Source of the DNA: Glaciecola sp. UBA1851
Lineage (GTDB): Bacteria; Pseudomonadota; Gammaproteobacteria; Enterobacterales; Alteromonadaceae
Reading direction: 5' to 3'
NCBI GenBank assembly: GCA_002338515.1
Contig: DDIL01000173.1
Span: 1-14,175 of the forward strand
DNA: 14,175 bases
Numbering within the stretch: the stretch's first letter is position 1; every line of letters starts with the position of its first letter. Both the position numbers and the translations under genes were made by a program. Positions 7,666 to 13,870 of the stretch are shown piece by piece. The notes under the pieces were generated by a model. That model searched no databases and was not told the origin of the DNA. It saw only the letters and a list, made by a program, of their open reading frames with translations.

Positions 7666-9957
7666 CTATTTACCTGCCCTTAATAATCCACCAAGTTCTT
7701 TAGTTTCTAAATAATCGTTAATTATTTCTATCACTTCTTGTTGTGTTTCTTGACGTAGCACTTGTTTCAATAACCCTTCTGCATCGTTAATACTAATATT
7801 ACGAATAACCCAATTAATTTTGCGTAAACTATAGGCATTCATACTGAGTTTACTATAACCCATAGCCATAAGAATGAGTGCGCCTGCTGGCTCTCCAGCT
7901 AATTCACCACATACGGTAACAGGGATATTCTCTTTAGCACTAATAGTCATTATTTGTTGAAGCGCATTTAATACTGATGGATGATAGCTTGAGTATAAAC
8001 TTGCTACTCGAGCATTATTCCTATCAACTGCTAGCAAATATTGAGTTAAATCGTTGGTGCCAACCGAAAAGAAATCGACATGTTGGGCCAATTGAGGAAT
8101 TTGAAAAATAACAGCTGGCACTTCCAACATAACGCCAACCGCAGGTTTTGAAAGTAATTTACCTTGTTTAAACGCCTCTTCTTTCACTTCAAGAAACGCT
8201 TGTTTTATCAGCCGCTTAGCTTCTTTTACTTCGTTTATACTAGAAATCATGGGAAGTAAAATATGTAAATTAGATAAGCCGAGGCTTGCCCTTAGCATGG
8301 CTCTAACCTGAACCAAAAATATATCAGGATGATCTAGCGTTAAACGAATCCCTCGCCATCCTAAAAACGGATTATCTTCAACAATAGGAAAATAAGATAA
8401 CGGCTTATCACCACCTACATCTAGAGTACGCATGGTAATTTCTTTTTGAGGATAAGCACTTAATAAACTGTGATATAACTCAAATTGTTCTTGTTCTGAT
8501 GGAAATCGCTCTCGCATCATAAACGGAATTTCAGTTCTATATAAACCTACACCATCACCTTGTATAAACTGTTCCATTTCTATAGTAGCGGATAAACCCG
8601 CATTAACAAGGAGTGAAATTGCTTTGCCATCTTGAGTAATACTGGGATATTCGGCTTCTTTTGCTATTTTGGTTTGAAGCTCTTCTTCTTGCGCAATTAA
8701 GTTCTGGCACTCTCGTCTTGTTGTATCAGACAATTTAAGAATGACACGGCCAGAATAGCCATCAAGGAAAATTTCTTTTTTGTTGAGTAAGTTTAAAGAA
8801 ATTTTATGAAGACCCATAACTGCAGGCACGCCCATGGCCCTTGCCAAAATTGCCGCATGACTATTATTTGAGCCAGTAATAGAAATAATACCCGCTAATA
8901 AATGTCGGGGAAATTCAGCTAACATTGGCGCACTCACTTCTTGTGCAACCAATATGTAAGGCAAATCAGATTTTTCGTTAAGTATGTCTGCCAACGGATT
9001 ACTATCACCAACAATATTGGTAAGTATACGATTTGAAAGGTCGATTATATCTACCGCCCTTTCTCGCATGTAAGGATCTTCCATATTCTCAAATCTATTC
9101 GCATAATTTTCTACTACGAATTTTAACGATGAAGCAGCGTCCCACCCTTCATGAATTTTATGCTCAACTTCTCTACCCAAGCTATTCGCGTCAAGTAGTT
9201 GATGATACAACTGAAAAATAGCACTAACATCTTCAGGTATATTTTCTTTTACCTGCTCAGATAATTTACTAACTTGCGAACGGGTAATCTCAACCGCTTT
9301 TCGGTATAAACTAATTTGTTGAGCAAGATCATCCGATTTTTTTGCAACCCAGGTACGTAAGTCATGCTTAATTTTATATGAAATACCTTGCCCTAGAATT
9401 AATCCAGGGGAACCAGGAATACCATTTACAACTCTAGATTCTAATAGCTGTTGATGATTATCTACATTTAATGTGCCAACCATTTCGGCATTAACAATTT
9501 CTAGCGCAATTTGAGCGGCAAGCGTTGTTAAAAAAGCTTCTTCATCCTCACTAAATCGACGAATACTAGTTTGTTGCATCGCAATAATGCCAAGCACTTT
9601 GCGTTGGTGAATAATGGGGGTGCCAATGAACGCGTGGAATTTTTCCTCTTTTACCTCTGGGAAATGCTTGAATCGAGGGTGTTCAGGCGCGTTTTCAATA
9701 TTGAGCGGCTCTTCCCTATCGCCAACTAGACCTATCAAACCTTCATAAAAGCCCATCTTAACTTTACCAACGGCACTTTGATCGAGCCCTACAGTAGCAG
9801 TAAGTATTAACTCTTGTTTTGCATAATTGGCCAAATAAATAGAACAAACATCCACGTCCATTGTTTCTTTAACCATAACAACAAGGCGAGATAATGCCTT
9901 GTTCAAATCTTGTATTTGAGCAAATTCTTGTATGATTTTTTTTAAACTAGTGAGCAT
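7666..9957 (-). CDS. ptsP: nitrogen PTS enzyme I, PtsP (EI-Ntr)
   Basis: PtsP is the first phosphotransferase of the nitrogen-related PTS. It takes phosphate from PEP and passes it to NPr (PtsO) and then EIIA-Ntr (PtsN), a regulatory relay responsive to nitrogen status. The 763-aa product (E. coli 748) has an N-terminal GAF domain (about 1-160) and the PEP-utiliser N domain from about 175. The swivelling domain has the phospho-acceptor His367 in GSNNSHAAILARAMG. The C-terminal PEP-binding barrel shows GLYRTEIPFM, RTLDVGGDKPL, GWRGIR, VGTNDLTQYLLAVDRNN and Cys683 in VCGELAG. All catalytic landmarks are intact. It starts 56 nt after rppH (GGAA just upstream of the ATG) and its TAG abuts the TTG start of the permease, so it lies in the same operon. 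The partners ptsO and ptsN are not in this window. Confidence 0.98.
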   Translation of the reverse strand: MLTSLKKIIQEFAQIQDLNKALSRLVVMVKETMDVDVCSIYLANYAKQELILTATVGLDQSAVGKVKMGFYEGLIGLVGDREEPLNIENAPEHPRFKHFPEVKEEKFHAFIGTPIIHQRKVLGIIAMQQTSIRRFSEDEEAFLTTLAAQIALEIVNAEMVGTLNVDNHQQLLESRVVNGIPGSPGLILGQGISYKIKHDLRTWVAKKSDDLAQQISLYRKAVEITRSQVSKLSEQVKENIPEDVSAIFQLYHQLLDANSLGREVEHKIHEGWDAASSLKFVVENYANRFENMEDPYMRERAVDIIDLSNRILTNIVGDSNPLADILNEKSDLPYILVAQEVSAPMLAEFPRHLLAGIISITGSNNSHAAILARAMGVPAVMGLHKISLNLLNKKEIFLDGYSGRVILKLSDTTRRECQNLIAQEEELQTKIAKEAEYPSITQDGKAISLLVNAGLSATIEMEQFIQGDGVGLYRTEIPFMMRERFPSEQEQFELYHSLLSAYPQKEITMRTLDVGGDKPLSYFPIVEDNPFLGWRGIRLTLDHPDIFLVQVRAMLRASLGLSNLHILLPMISSINEVKEAKRLIKQAFLEVKEEAFKQGKLLSKPAVGVMLEVPAVIFQIPQLAQHVDFFSVGTNDLTQYLLAVDRNNARVASLYSSYHPSVLNALQQIMTISAKENIPVTVCGELAGEPAGALILMAMGYSKLSMNAYSLRKINWVIRNISINDAEGLLKQVLRQETQQEVIEIINDYLETKELGGLLRAGK

Positions 9958-10013
9958 ACAGTTCCGCGTTTAGTTTGTTTGAATTGTGATAAACATATAC
10001 CACAGCCCAATTT

Positions 10014-10559
10014 TTAGGTTCTGTGTTTTTGTTTATGACGTCGTCTATTGTGTTGTCGTTTTGTTTTTGAGAATTGTGGCTTAGTTAGCGGCATGGCAAA
10101 TGGCAGAAACTCTTTCATTGCTCTTCGGTAAACATCTCGTTTAAATGAAACAACGTTTCTGACTGGATACCAATAACTCACCCATCGCCAATCATCAAAT
10201 TCGGGATGGCCAGTGGAAGCTAAGTCTATCGCATCCTCATTACACGTTAGTGACAGAAGGAACCATTTTTGTTTTTGTCCAATGCACACTGGTTCGTTCC
10301 CTTTACGCACGAGTCGCTTAGGGAGTTTATAACGCAACCAATTGCGAGACACAGCAACAATTTTTACGTCTTCTTTGGATAAGCCCACTTCTTCGTTGAG
10401 CTCTCTATACATAGCCTCTTCGGCTGTTTCGCCCTCGTCAATTCCACCCTGTGGAAATTGCCATGAATGTTGGCCGTATCGTCTGGCCCAGAATACTTGT
10501 CCTGATTTATTACAGATTATAATGCCAACATTCGCGCGGAACCCTTCGGTATCAATCAC
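10014..10559 (-). CDS. rppH: RNA pyrophosphohydrolase RppH (Nudix)
   Basis: RppH removes pyrophosphate from the 5' end of primary transcripts, which exposes them to RNase E-dependent decay. The 181-aa product (E. coli 176) has a complete Nudix box at residues 38-60 (start GGIDEGETAEEA, then RELNEEVGL), with the metal-binding Glu53, Glu56 and Glu57 at the same numbering as in E. coli. WARRYGQHSWQFPQGG and WLRYKLP match RppH specifically. The C terminus is strongly basic (KRQHNRRRHKQKHRT), which suits RNA binding. The start is GTG at 10557-10559, preceded by AGGT 8 nt upstream, and MIDTEGFRANVG aligns with the E. coli N terminus. It heads the minus-strand operon and diverges from mutH. Confidence 0.98.
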   Translation of the reverse strand: MIDTEGFRANVGIIICNKSGQVFWARRYGQHSWQFPQGGIDEGETAEEAMYRELNEEVGLSKEDVKIVAVSRNWLRYKLPKRLVRKGNEPVCIGQKQKWFLLSLTCNEDAIDLASTGHPEFDDWRWVSYWYPVRNVVSFKRDVYRRAMKEFLPFAMPLTKPQFSKTKRQHNRRRHKQKHRT

Positions 10560-10564
10560 GTAGA

Positions 10565-10594
10565 TTACCTGGCGCGGTTATTTTTTGATATGCT
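10565..10594 (+). promoter_or_regulatory. predicted extended -10 promoter for mutH
   Basis: TGATATGCT (10586-10594) is an extended -10 element (TG-N-TATGCT). A weak -35, TTACCT, lies at 10565-10570 with an 18-nt spacer. Transcription would start near 10601. The -10 covers the ATG at 10590, so that ATG would not be in the transcript, which favours the downstream GTG at 10644 as the mutH start. It is a prediction from pattern only. Confidence 0.4.
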
Positions 10595-10643
10595 AGCATT
10601 CTTTCATATTCTTAAGTTTATTCAAGGTATTTGTTGCAGTTTT

Positions 10644-11312
10644 GTGAAAATTACACATCCTCCTGAATCAGAAGCAGTTTTATTAGAACGAGCCCATCAA
10701 ATGGCTGGGCTGAGTTTGTCTGACATTGCACATAGCTTAAATGTGCATGTACCTAACAATTTTAAACGTCACAAAGGTTGGACCGGGCAATTAATTGAAA
10801 CTCATTTAGGCGCAACGGCTGGAAGCAAACCTATACAAGATTTTGCGGAGTTAGGTATTGAACTTAAAACTTTGCCCTTATCATATGCATTAAAACCACT
10901 AGAGACCACTTATGTGTGCTATGCCCCCCTTGTGAATATAAGTAATTTGCAATGGGAAACCTCCAACGTCAAAAATAAACTACAAAAAGTGTTATGGATC
11001 CCCATAGAAGGCGAACGCGATATACCACCTAAAGAAAGAAAAATTGGTAGTCCTATTTTATGGCAACCAACTGAACTACAGAATGAAATACTTCGCCAAG
11101 ATTGGGAAGAATTAATGGAATTAATTGCGTTAGGCAAAATAGAATCAATCACAGCAAGAATTGGAGAGGTATTACAACTACGTCCAAAGGCCGCTGATGG
11201 AAGTGCTCTTACGCAAGCCATTGGCCTTGATGGTGAAATGATTCACACTCGCCCAAGAGGATTTTACTTAAGAAAATCATTTACTGAACAAATACTTGAG
11301 GATGCTTTTTAA
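10644..11312 (+). CDS. mutH: DNA mismatch repair endonuclease MutH
   Basis: MutH, activated by MutS-MutL at a mismatch, nicks the unmethylated strand of hemimethylated GATC, so its presence implies a Dam-directed repair system. The product matches E. coli MutH (229 aa) throughout. The active-site motif DFAELGIELK supplies the Asp and the Glu-x-Lys (Asp66, Glu73, Lys75 in this numbering), with GASAGSKP-like GATAGSKP just before it and VLWIPIEGER, QDWEELMELI, QLRPKA and RPRGFYL further on. I chose GTG at 10644 (222 aa). An ATG at 10590 would add 18 residues (MLAFFHILKF...) with no counterpart in E. coli MutH, has no ribosome-binding site, and sits in a likely -10 element. AAGG at 10624-10627 is rather far upstream of the GTG, so the start remains uncertain. 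It diverges from rppH, as in E. coli. Confidence 0.95.
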   Translation: MKITHPPESEAVLLERAHQMAGLSLSDIAHSLNVHVPNNFKRHKGWTGQLIETHLGATAGSKPIQDFAELGIELKTLPLSYALKPLETTYVCYAPLVNISNLQWETSNVKNKLQKVLWIPIEGERDIPPKERKIGSPILWQPTELQNEILRQDWEELMELIALGKIESITARIGEVLQLRPKAADGSALTQAIGLDGEMIHTRPRGFYLRKSFTEQILEDAF

Positions 11313-11322
11313 GCGTATTGTG

Positions 11323-11336
11323 TTGATTATGATCAA
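11323..11336. promoter_or_regulatory. FNR/EtrA-type binding site upstream of the ferredoxin gene
   Basis: TTGATTATGATCAA is an exact match to the FNR consensus TTGAT-N4-ATCAA, a perfect inverted repeat. Its centre lies about 41 nt upstream of the start predicted from the TATAAT at 11358-11363, which is the classic class II activator position. FNR is the oxygen-labile Fe-S regulator of anaerobic genes (EtrA in Shewanella). The box contains a GATC at 11331-11334. Inference: the ferredoxin gene is induced under low oxygen. Confidence 0.7.
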
Positions 11337-11357
11337 TGTGCGTTTTTGTTTGTTGTC

Positions 11358-11371
11358 TATAATAAACCCAT
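11358..11371 (+). promoter_or_regulatory. -10 element and predicted start of the ferredoxin promoter
   Basis: TATAAT at 11358-11363 is a consensus -10. No -35 hexamer of quality is present at 16-18 nt, where the FNR-type box and its downstream flank lie instead, as expected for an activator-dependent promoter. The predicted transcription start is 11370-11371, giving a leader of about 23 nt that carries the AGAGGT ribosome-binding site. Confidence 0.6.
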
Positions 11372-11393
11372 AACCGTTAAGAGGTAACAAATC

Positions 11394-11639
11394 ATGGCTT
11401 TATTAATTACTGATGAATGCATAAATTGCGATTTATGCCCTGTTGAATGCCCTAATGAGGCAATAACAATGGGTGCAGAAATTTACGAAATTAATCCTGA
11501 TAAATGCACAGAATGTGTTGGGCATTATGACGAAGCGAGCTGTGTACAAGTGTGCCCAGTAGAATGCATAGTTCAAGACCCTAATCGACAAGAATCACTT
11601 GACCAATTAGCGACTAAGTTTACAAATTTATATGGATAA
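11394..11639 (+). CDS. yfhL: YfhL-family 2[4Fe-4S] ferredoxin
   Basis: This small acidic electron carrier (81 aa) begins MALLITDECINCDLCPVEC and closely matches E. coli YfhL (86 aa) and Allochromatium-type ferredoxins. The first motif is C-x2-C-x2-C-x3-C (Cys9, 12, 15, 19). The second has the enlarged spacing C-x2-C-x8-C-x3-C (Cys38, 41, 50, 54) typical of the low-potential Alvin type, followed by an extra Cys58. By family rule, Cys9/12/15/54 bind one cluster and Cys38/41/50/19 the other. AGAGGT lies about 9 nt before the ATG. It is a single gene between mutH and convergent yihY with its own FNR-box promoter, so it probably serves electron transfer under low oxygen. The redox partner is not identifiable; no oxidoreductase is next to it. 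Confidence 0.96.
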   Translation: MALLITDECINCDLCPVECPNEAITMGAEIYEINPDKCTECVGHYDEASCVQVCPVECIVQDPNRQESLDQLATKFTNLYG

Positions 11640-11656
11640 ATGTAAAAGAAGCCGCC

Positions 11657-12694
11657 CTATTTTTCAATCATGCTAAGCTTGTTGGAACCAAAATCATCAT
11701 CAGATAATTTGGTTTCTTTGTTTTGGGCGCTACCTCCATTTGGCTCAGAGTCATGTTGATAAGACGCTTCTTTGCTTGTCTCCGACAAGGCGCATTCTGA
11801 ACTTGTCTCATCACTCTGAACTTCCACTTTATCGGCTTCTTCGCATGTCATTGTGACGCTATATGTAAAAACTGCACCCAATAGCACAACAACCCAAGAC
11901 AAATATACCCAAAGGAATAAAATTGGAATAGTCGCTAAGGCGCCGTAAATTACTTGATACGATGGAAAACTCTGTACATATATCGCAAAACCTTTTTTTG
12001 TAAATTCAAAGAGTAATGTCGCTAAAACTGCCCCAAATAATGCATACTTAGCGCGCACTGGCCTATTTGGGACAATCATGTACAAAATTAAAAATGCGCC
12101 AATTGCAGCGGCCCATGGTACTAATTTTAATAGTGCAGTGCCTAAACCTGGCGTGTAGTCATCAGCAAACGTTGCCAATCCACCTACATAAGAACTAACC
12201 GCTATGCTTAATCCAATTAAAAGAGGACCTAATGTAATAACCATCCAGTATATTGCAAACGTATAAATGAGAGGTCGCTGAACCTCAATTTTCCATAAAT
12301 GATTAAATGTTTTGTCTATATTCAGGATGAGTAATAGCGCCACAACTAGTAATGAAACTATACCGGCTACACCCATGCCAGATGCATTACCAACAAATTG
12401 AGTTATATACTCTTCAACCACATCTGATGCGTGGGGAACGAAATTATTGAAAATAAATTGTTCGAATTGACCGCGTATTTCCGCAAATGCTGGAAAAGCA
12501 GACATAATCATAAAGAAGACCATGATAACGGGTACAAGCGAAAGCAAACTTACATATGCGAGATGACCAGCCGAAACCGTTATTCTCTCACCTTTTAGAT
12601 CTTGTAAAAAATTTTTAGCAATAATCTTTAAAAGTGGCGCGCGATTCTTAAAATAGATACGACTATTTTCAATAAAATCCAAGCTAAATTCCAA
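11657..12694 (-). CDS. yihY: YihY/BrkB-family inner-membrane protein (UPF0761)
   Basis: This integral membrane protein belongs to the family once mis-annotated as ribonuclease BN; its biochemical role is not settled. The 345-aa product matches E. coli YihY (290 aa) in LAYVSLLSLVP, the AFPAF region, FIFNNFVP, TFNHLW, FAIYWMVITLGPLL, LLFEFTKKGFAIYV, FPSYQVIYGALA and PILFLWVYLSWVVVLLGA. About six membrane spans lie between residues 45 and 280. After residue about 283 there is an acidic, Ser/Glu-rich tail of roughly 60 residues, longer than in E. coli and probably disordered in the cytoplasm. The start is TTG at 12692-12694: the upstream frame closes within five codons and there is no Met before the first membrane span. 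No strong ribosome-binding site precedes it. It is convergent with the ferredoxin gene, 17 nt away, and shares its strand with metF 156 nt upstream. Confidence 0.92.
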   Translation of the reverse strand: MEFSLDFIENSRIYFKNRAPLLKIIAKNFLQDLKGERITVSAGHLAYVSLLSLVPVIMVFFMIMSAFPAFAEIRGQFEQFIFNNFVPHASDVVEEYITQFVGNASGMGVAGIVSLLVVALLLILNIDKTFNHLWKIEVQRPLIYTFAIYWMVITLGPLLIGLSIAVSSYVGGLATFADDYTPGLGTALLKLVPWAAAIGAFLILYMIVPNRPVRAKYALFGAVLATLLFEFTKKGFAIYVQSFPSYQVIYGALATIPILFLWVYLSWVVVLLGAVFTYSVTMTCEEADKVEVQSDETSSECALSETSKEASYQHDSEPNGGSAQNKETKLSDDDFGSNKLSMIEK

Positions 12695-12850
12695 TGCGTT
12701 AAAGTGTTATTCAATTAAACCAGACGTTCGCTATAAACCTTAAAATATTGTAGCGAAGCTTAGTGATAGTAAGTCTTTTCCTAATACTATTGGCTAATAG
12801 TAACAAAAAAAGACGATGTCTGCAGTAACGCTATAATTAGATATAATGGA

Positions 12851-13732
12851 TTAGCGTCTAAGGCCAAGCATATGGCAAATTGCATAGCTTAGTTCGCTTC
12901 TATTTAACGTGTAAAAATGAAAGTGCTTAACGCCTTCTTTCGCCAATACCTTTACCATTTCCATTGCTATATTAGCGCCTAAGAGGTTACGCGTGGCTTG
13001 ATCATCTTTATCAAGCCCATCATACATTTTATGCAACCAACCAGGCACATGTACATTTGTCATACCTGCAAACCGTACTAATGTTTGATAATTAGTTACC
13101 GGTAATATACCCGGTACAATATCAGCGTCTATGCCTGCAGCGGCGGCTCTATCTCTAAATCTGAGGTACACGCTAGTATCAAAGAAAAATTGAGTTATTG
13201 CTTCATTTGCACCCGCTTCTACCTTTCTTTTTAAGTTTAAAAGGTCAAATTGGTCGTTGGGTGCGTCGGGGTGTTTTTCAGGGTAGGCAGCAACCGATAA
13301 GTCAAAGTCTGCTACATCTTTAAGTATTCGTACTAAATCAGACGCGTATAATTCTGGTTTTTCCATACCTTCAGGCAAATCGCCGCGAAGCGCAACAATT
13401 CTGCGCACGCCAGAATCCCAATAATCTTTAGCTATTTCTCTTAATTCTGTTTCACTTGCATCAACACATGTAAGGTGAGGAGCAGTGGGTACGCCCGTTT
13501 CTGTTTGTATTTTCTTAACCACCGAGTGGGTTCTATCTCGTTCACCACTGTTTGCACCATATGTAACTGACATATACTTTGGTTTTAAAGGGGCTAACCG
13601 ATCAACCGATTTCCAAAGCGTATTTTCCATACTTTCAGTAGATGGTGGAAAAAATTCAAATGAGACATCGATATTTCGTAACTCACTTAACGATTGATTA
13701 AGGGCATCTATCCCTTGTGCATAAGAAACCAT
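12851..13732 (-). CDS. metF: 5,10-methylenetetrahydrofolate reductase MetF
   Basis: MetF is the FAD enzyme that reduces 5,10-methylene-THF to 5-methyl-THF, the methyl donor for methionine synthesis. The 293-aa product (E. coli 296) matches throughout: FEFFPP with the catalytic Glu26, SVTYGANSGERDRTHS, APHLTC, ALRGDLP with Asp118, DLSVAAYPEKHPDA, LLNLKRKVEAGAN, ITQFFFD, ADIVPGILPV and HFYTLNRSELSYAICH. All catalytic and FAD-binding landmarks are present. The ATG at 13730-13732 gives an N terminus that lines up with E. coli. The gene diverges from metJ, and its control region holds two met-box clusters overlapping the predicted promoter, so repression by MetJ-SAM is very likely. It draws on the same methylene-THF pool as ThyA. 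Confidence 0.98.
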   Translation of the reverse strand: MVSYAQGIDALNQSLSELRNIDVSFEFFPPSTESMENTLWKSVDRLAPLKPKYMSVTYGANSGERDRTHSVVKKIQTETGVPTAPHLTCVDASETELREIAKDYWDSGVRRIVALRGDLPEGMEKPELYASDLVRILKDVADFDLSVAAYPEKHPDAPNDQFDLLNLKRKVEAGANEAITQFFFDTSVYLRFRDRAAAAGIDADIVPGILPVTNYQTLVRFAGMTNVHVPGWLHKMYDGLDKDDQATRNLLGANIAMEMVKVLAKEGVKHFHFYTLNRSELSYAICHMLGLRR

Positions 13733-13745
13733 TGCAAAACCTTGT

Positions 13746-13761
13746 GGACGTTTAGACGTCC
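13746..13761. promoter_or_regulatory. met-box cluster A (two MetJ sites) at the metF transcription start
   Basis: Two adjacent 8-mers match the met box AGACGTCT: GGACGTTT (13746-13753, 6 of 8) and AGACGTCC (13754-13761, 7 of 8). MetJ dimers bind such tandem boxes cooperatively, one dimer per box. The pair covers the predicted metF start near 13755, so bound MetJ would block initiation. Confidence 0.75.
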
Positions 13762-13790
13762 AAAATACGTAAATACTGTTTAGACGTCAA
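13762..13790 (-). promoter_or_regulatory. predicted sigma70 promoter of metF
   Basis: On the minus strand, -35 TTGACG (13785-13790) and -10 TATTTT (13762-13767) are separated by exactly 17 nt. The predicted start is near 13755, giving a leader of about 23 nt. The -35 overlaps the met box at 13782-13789 and the start lies in cluster A, so MetJ could act at both ends of the promoter. Confidence 0.6.
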
Positions 13791-13813
13791 GCAATTTAGA
13801 CGTCTAGATTGAT
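13782..13813. promoter_or_regulatory. met-box cluster B (up to four MetJ sites) between metF and metJ
   Basis: Four contiguous 8-mers in phase: AGACGTCA (7 of 8), AGCAATTT (4 of 8), AGACGTCT at 13798-13805 (exact consensus) and AGATTGAT (4 of 8). Arrays mixing strong and weak boxes are typical of MetJ operators. The first box overlaps the metF -35, and the last overlaps the predicted metJ -35 (13809-13814), so one array could repress both directions. Confidence 0.75.
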
Positions 13814-13836
13814 ATTTTCTCTAGACCAGTTAGAAT
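13809..13836 (+). promoter_or_regulatory. predicted sigma70 promoter of metJ
   Basis: -35 TTGATA (13809-13814) and -10 TAGAAT (13831-13836) are separated by 16 nt, with a predicted start near 13843 and a leader of about 28 nt. The -35 lies in the last, degenerate box of cluster B and next to the exact-consensus box, which supports autoregulation by MetJ. Confidence 0.55.
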
Positions 13837-13870
13837 TTTAATATACCAAAACAACATAAAGAATATTGAT

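Noticed and set aside
7076..7714. Plus-strand frames (113 and 72 aa) opposite the permease gene
   Set aside because: Proline/isoleucine-rich antisense translations of a conserved membrane protein; no independent signal.
11319..11340. CRP site overlapping the same palindrome
   Set aside because: It lacks the TGTGA and TCACA half-sites; the TTGAT/ATCAA halves are FNR-specific.
11321..11350. FNR palindrome followed by a T-rich stretch read as a mutH terminator
   Set aside because: The stem is only 5 bp of mostly AT pairs, and the T-rich stretch is interrupted; the exact FNR consensus and promoter spacing explain it better.
12722..12729. Single met-box-like AGACGTTC upstream of yihY
   Set aside because: It matches 6 of 8 bases but has no recognisable neighbouring box; MetJ needs at least two adjacent boxes for cooperative binding.
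12786..12824. Inverted repeat ACTATT-GGCT-AATAGT and a short AGAC-ATC-GTCT hairpin with a T-run (minus strand) downstream of metF
   Set aside because: The hairpin next to the T-run has only a 4-bp stem, and the larger repeat lies after the T-run, so neither makes a convincing metF terminator.
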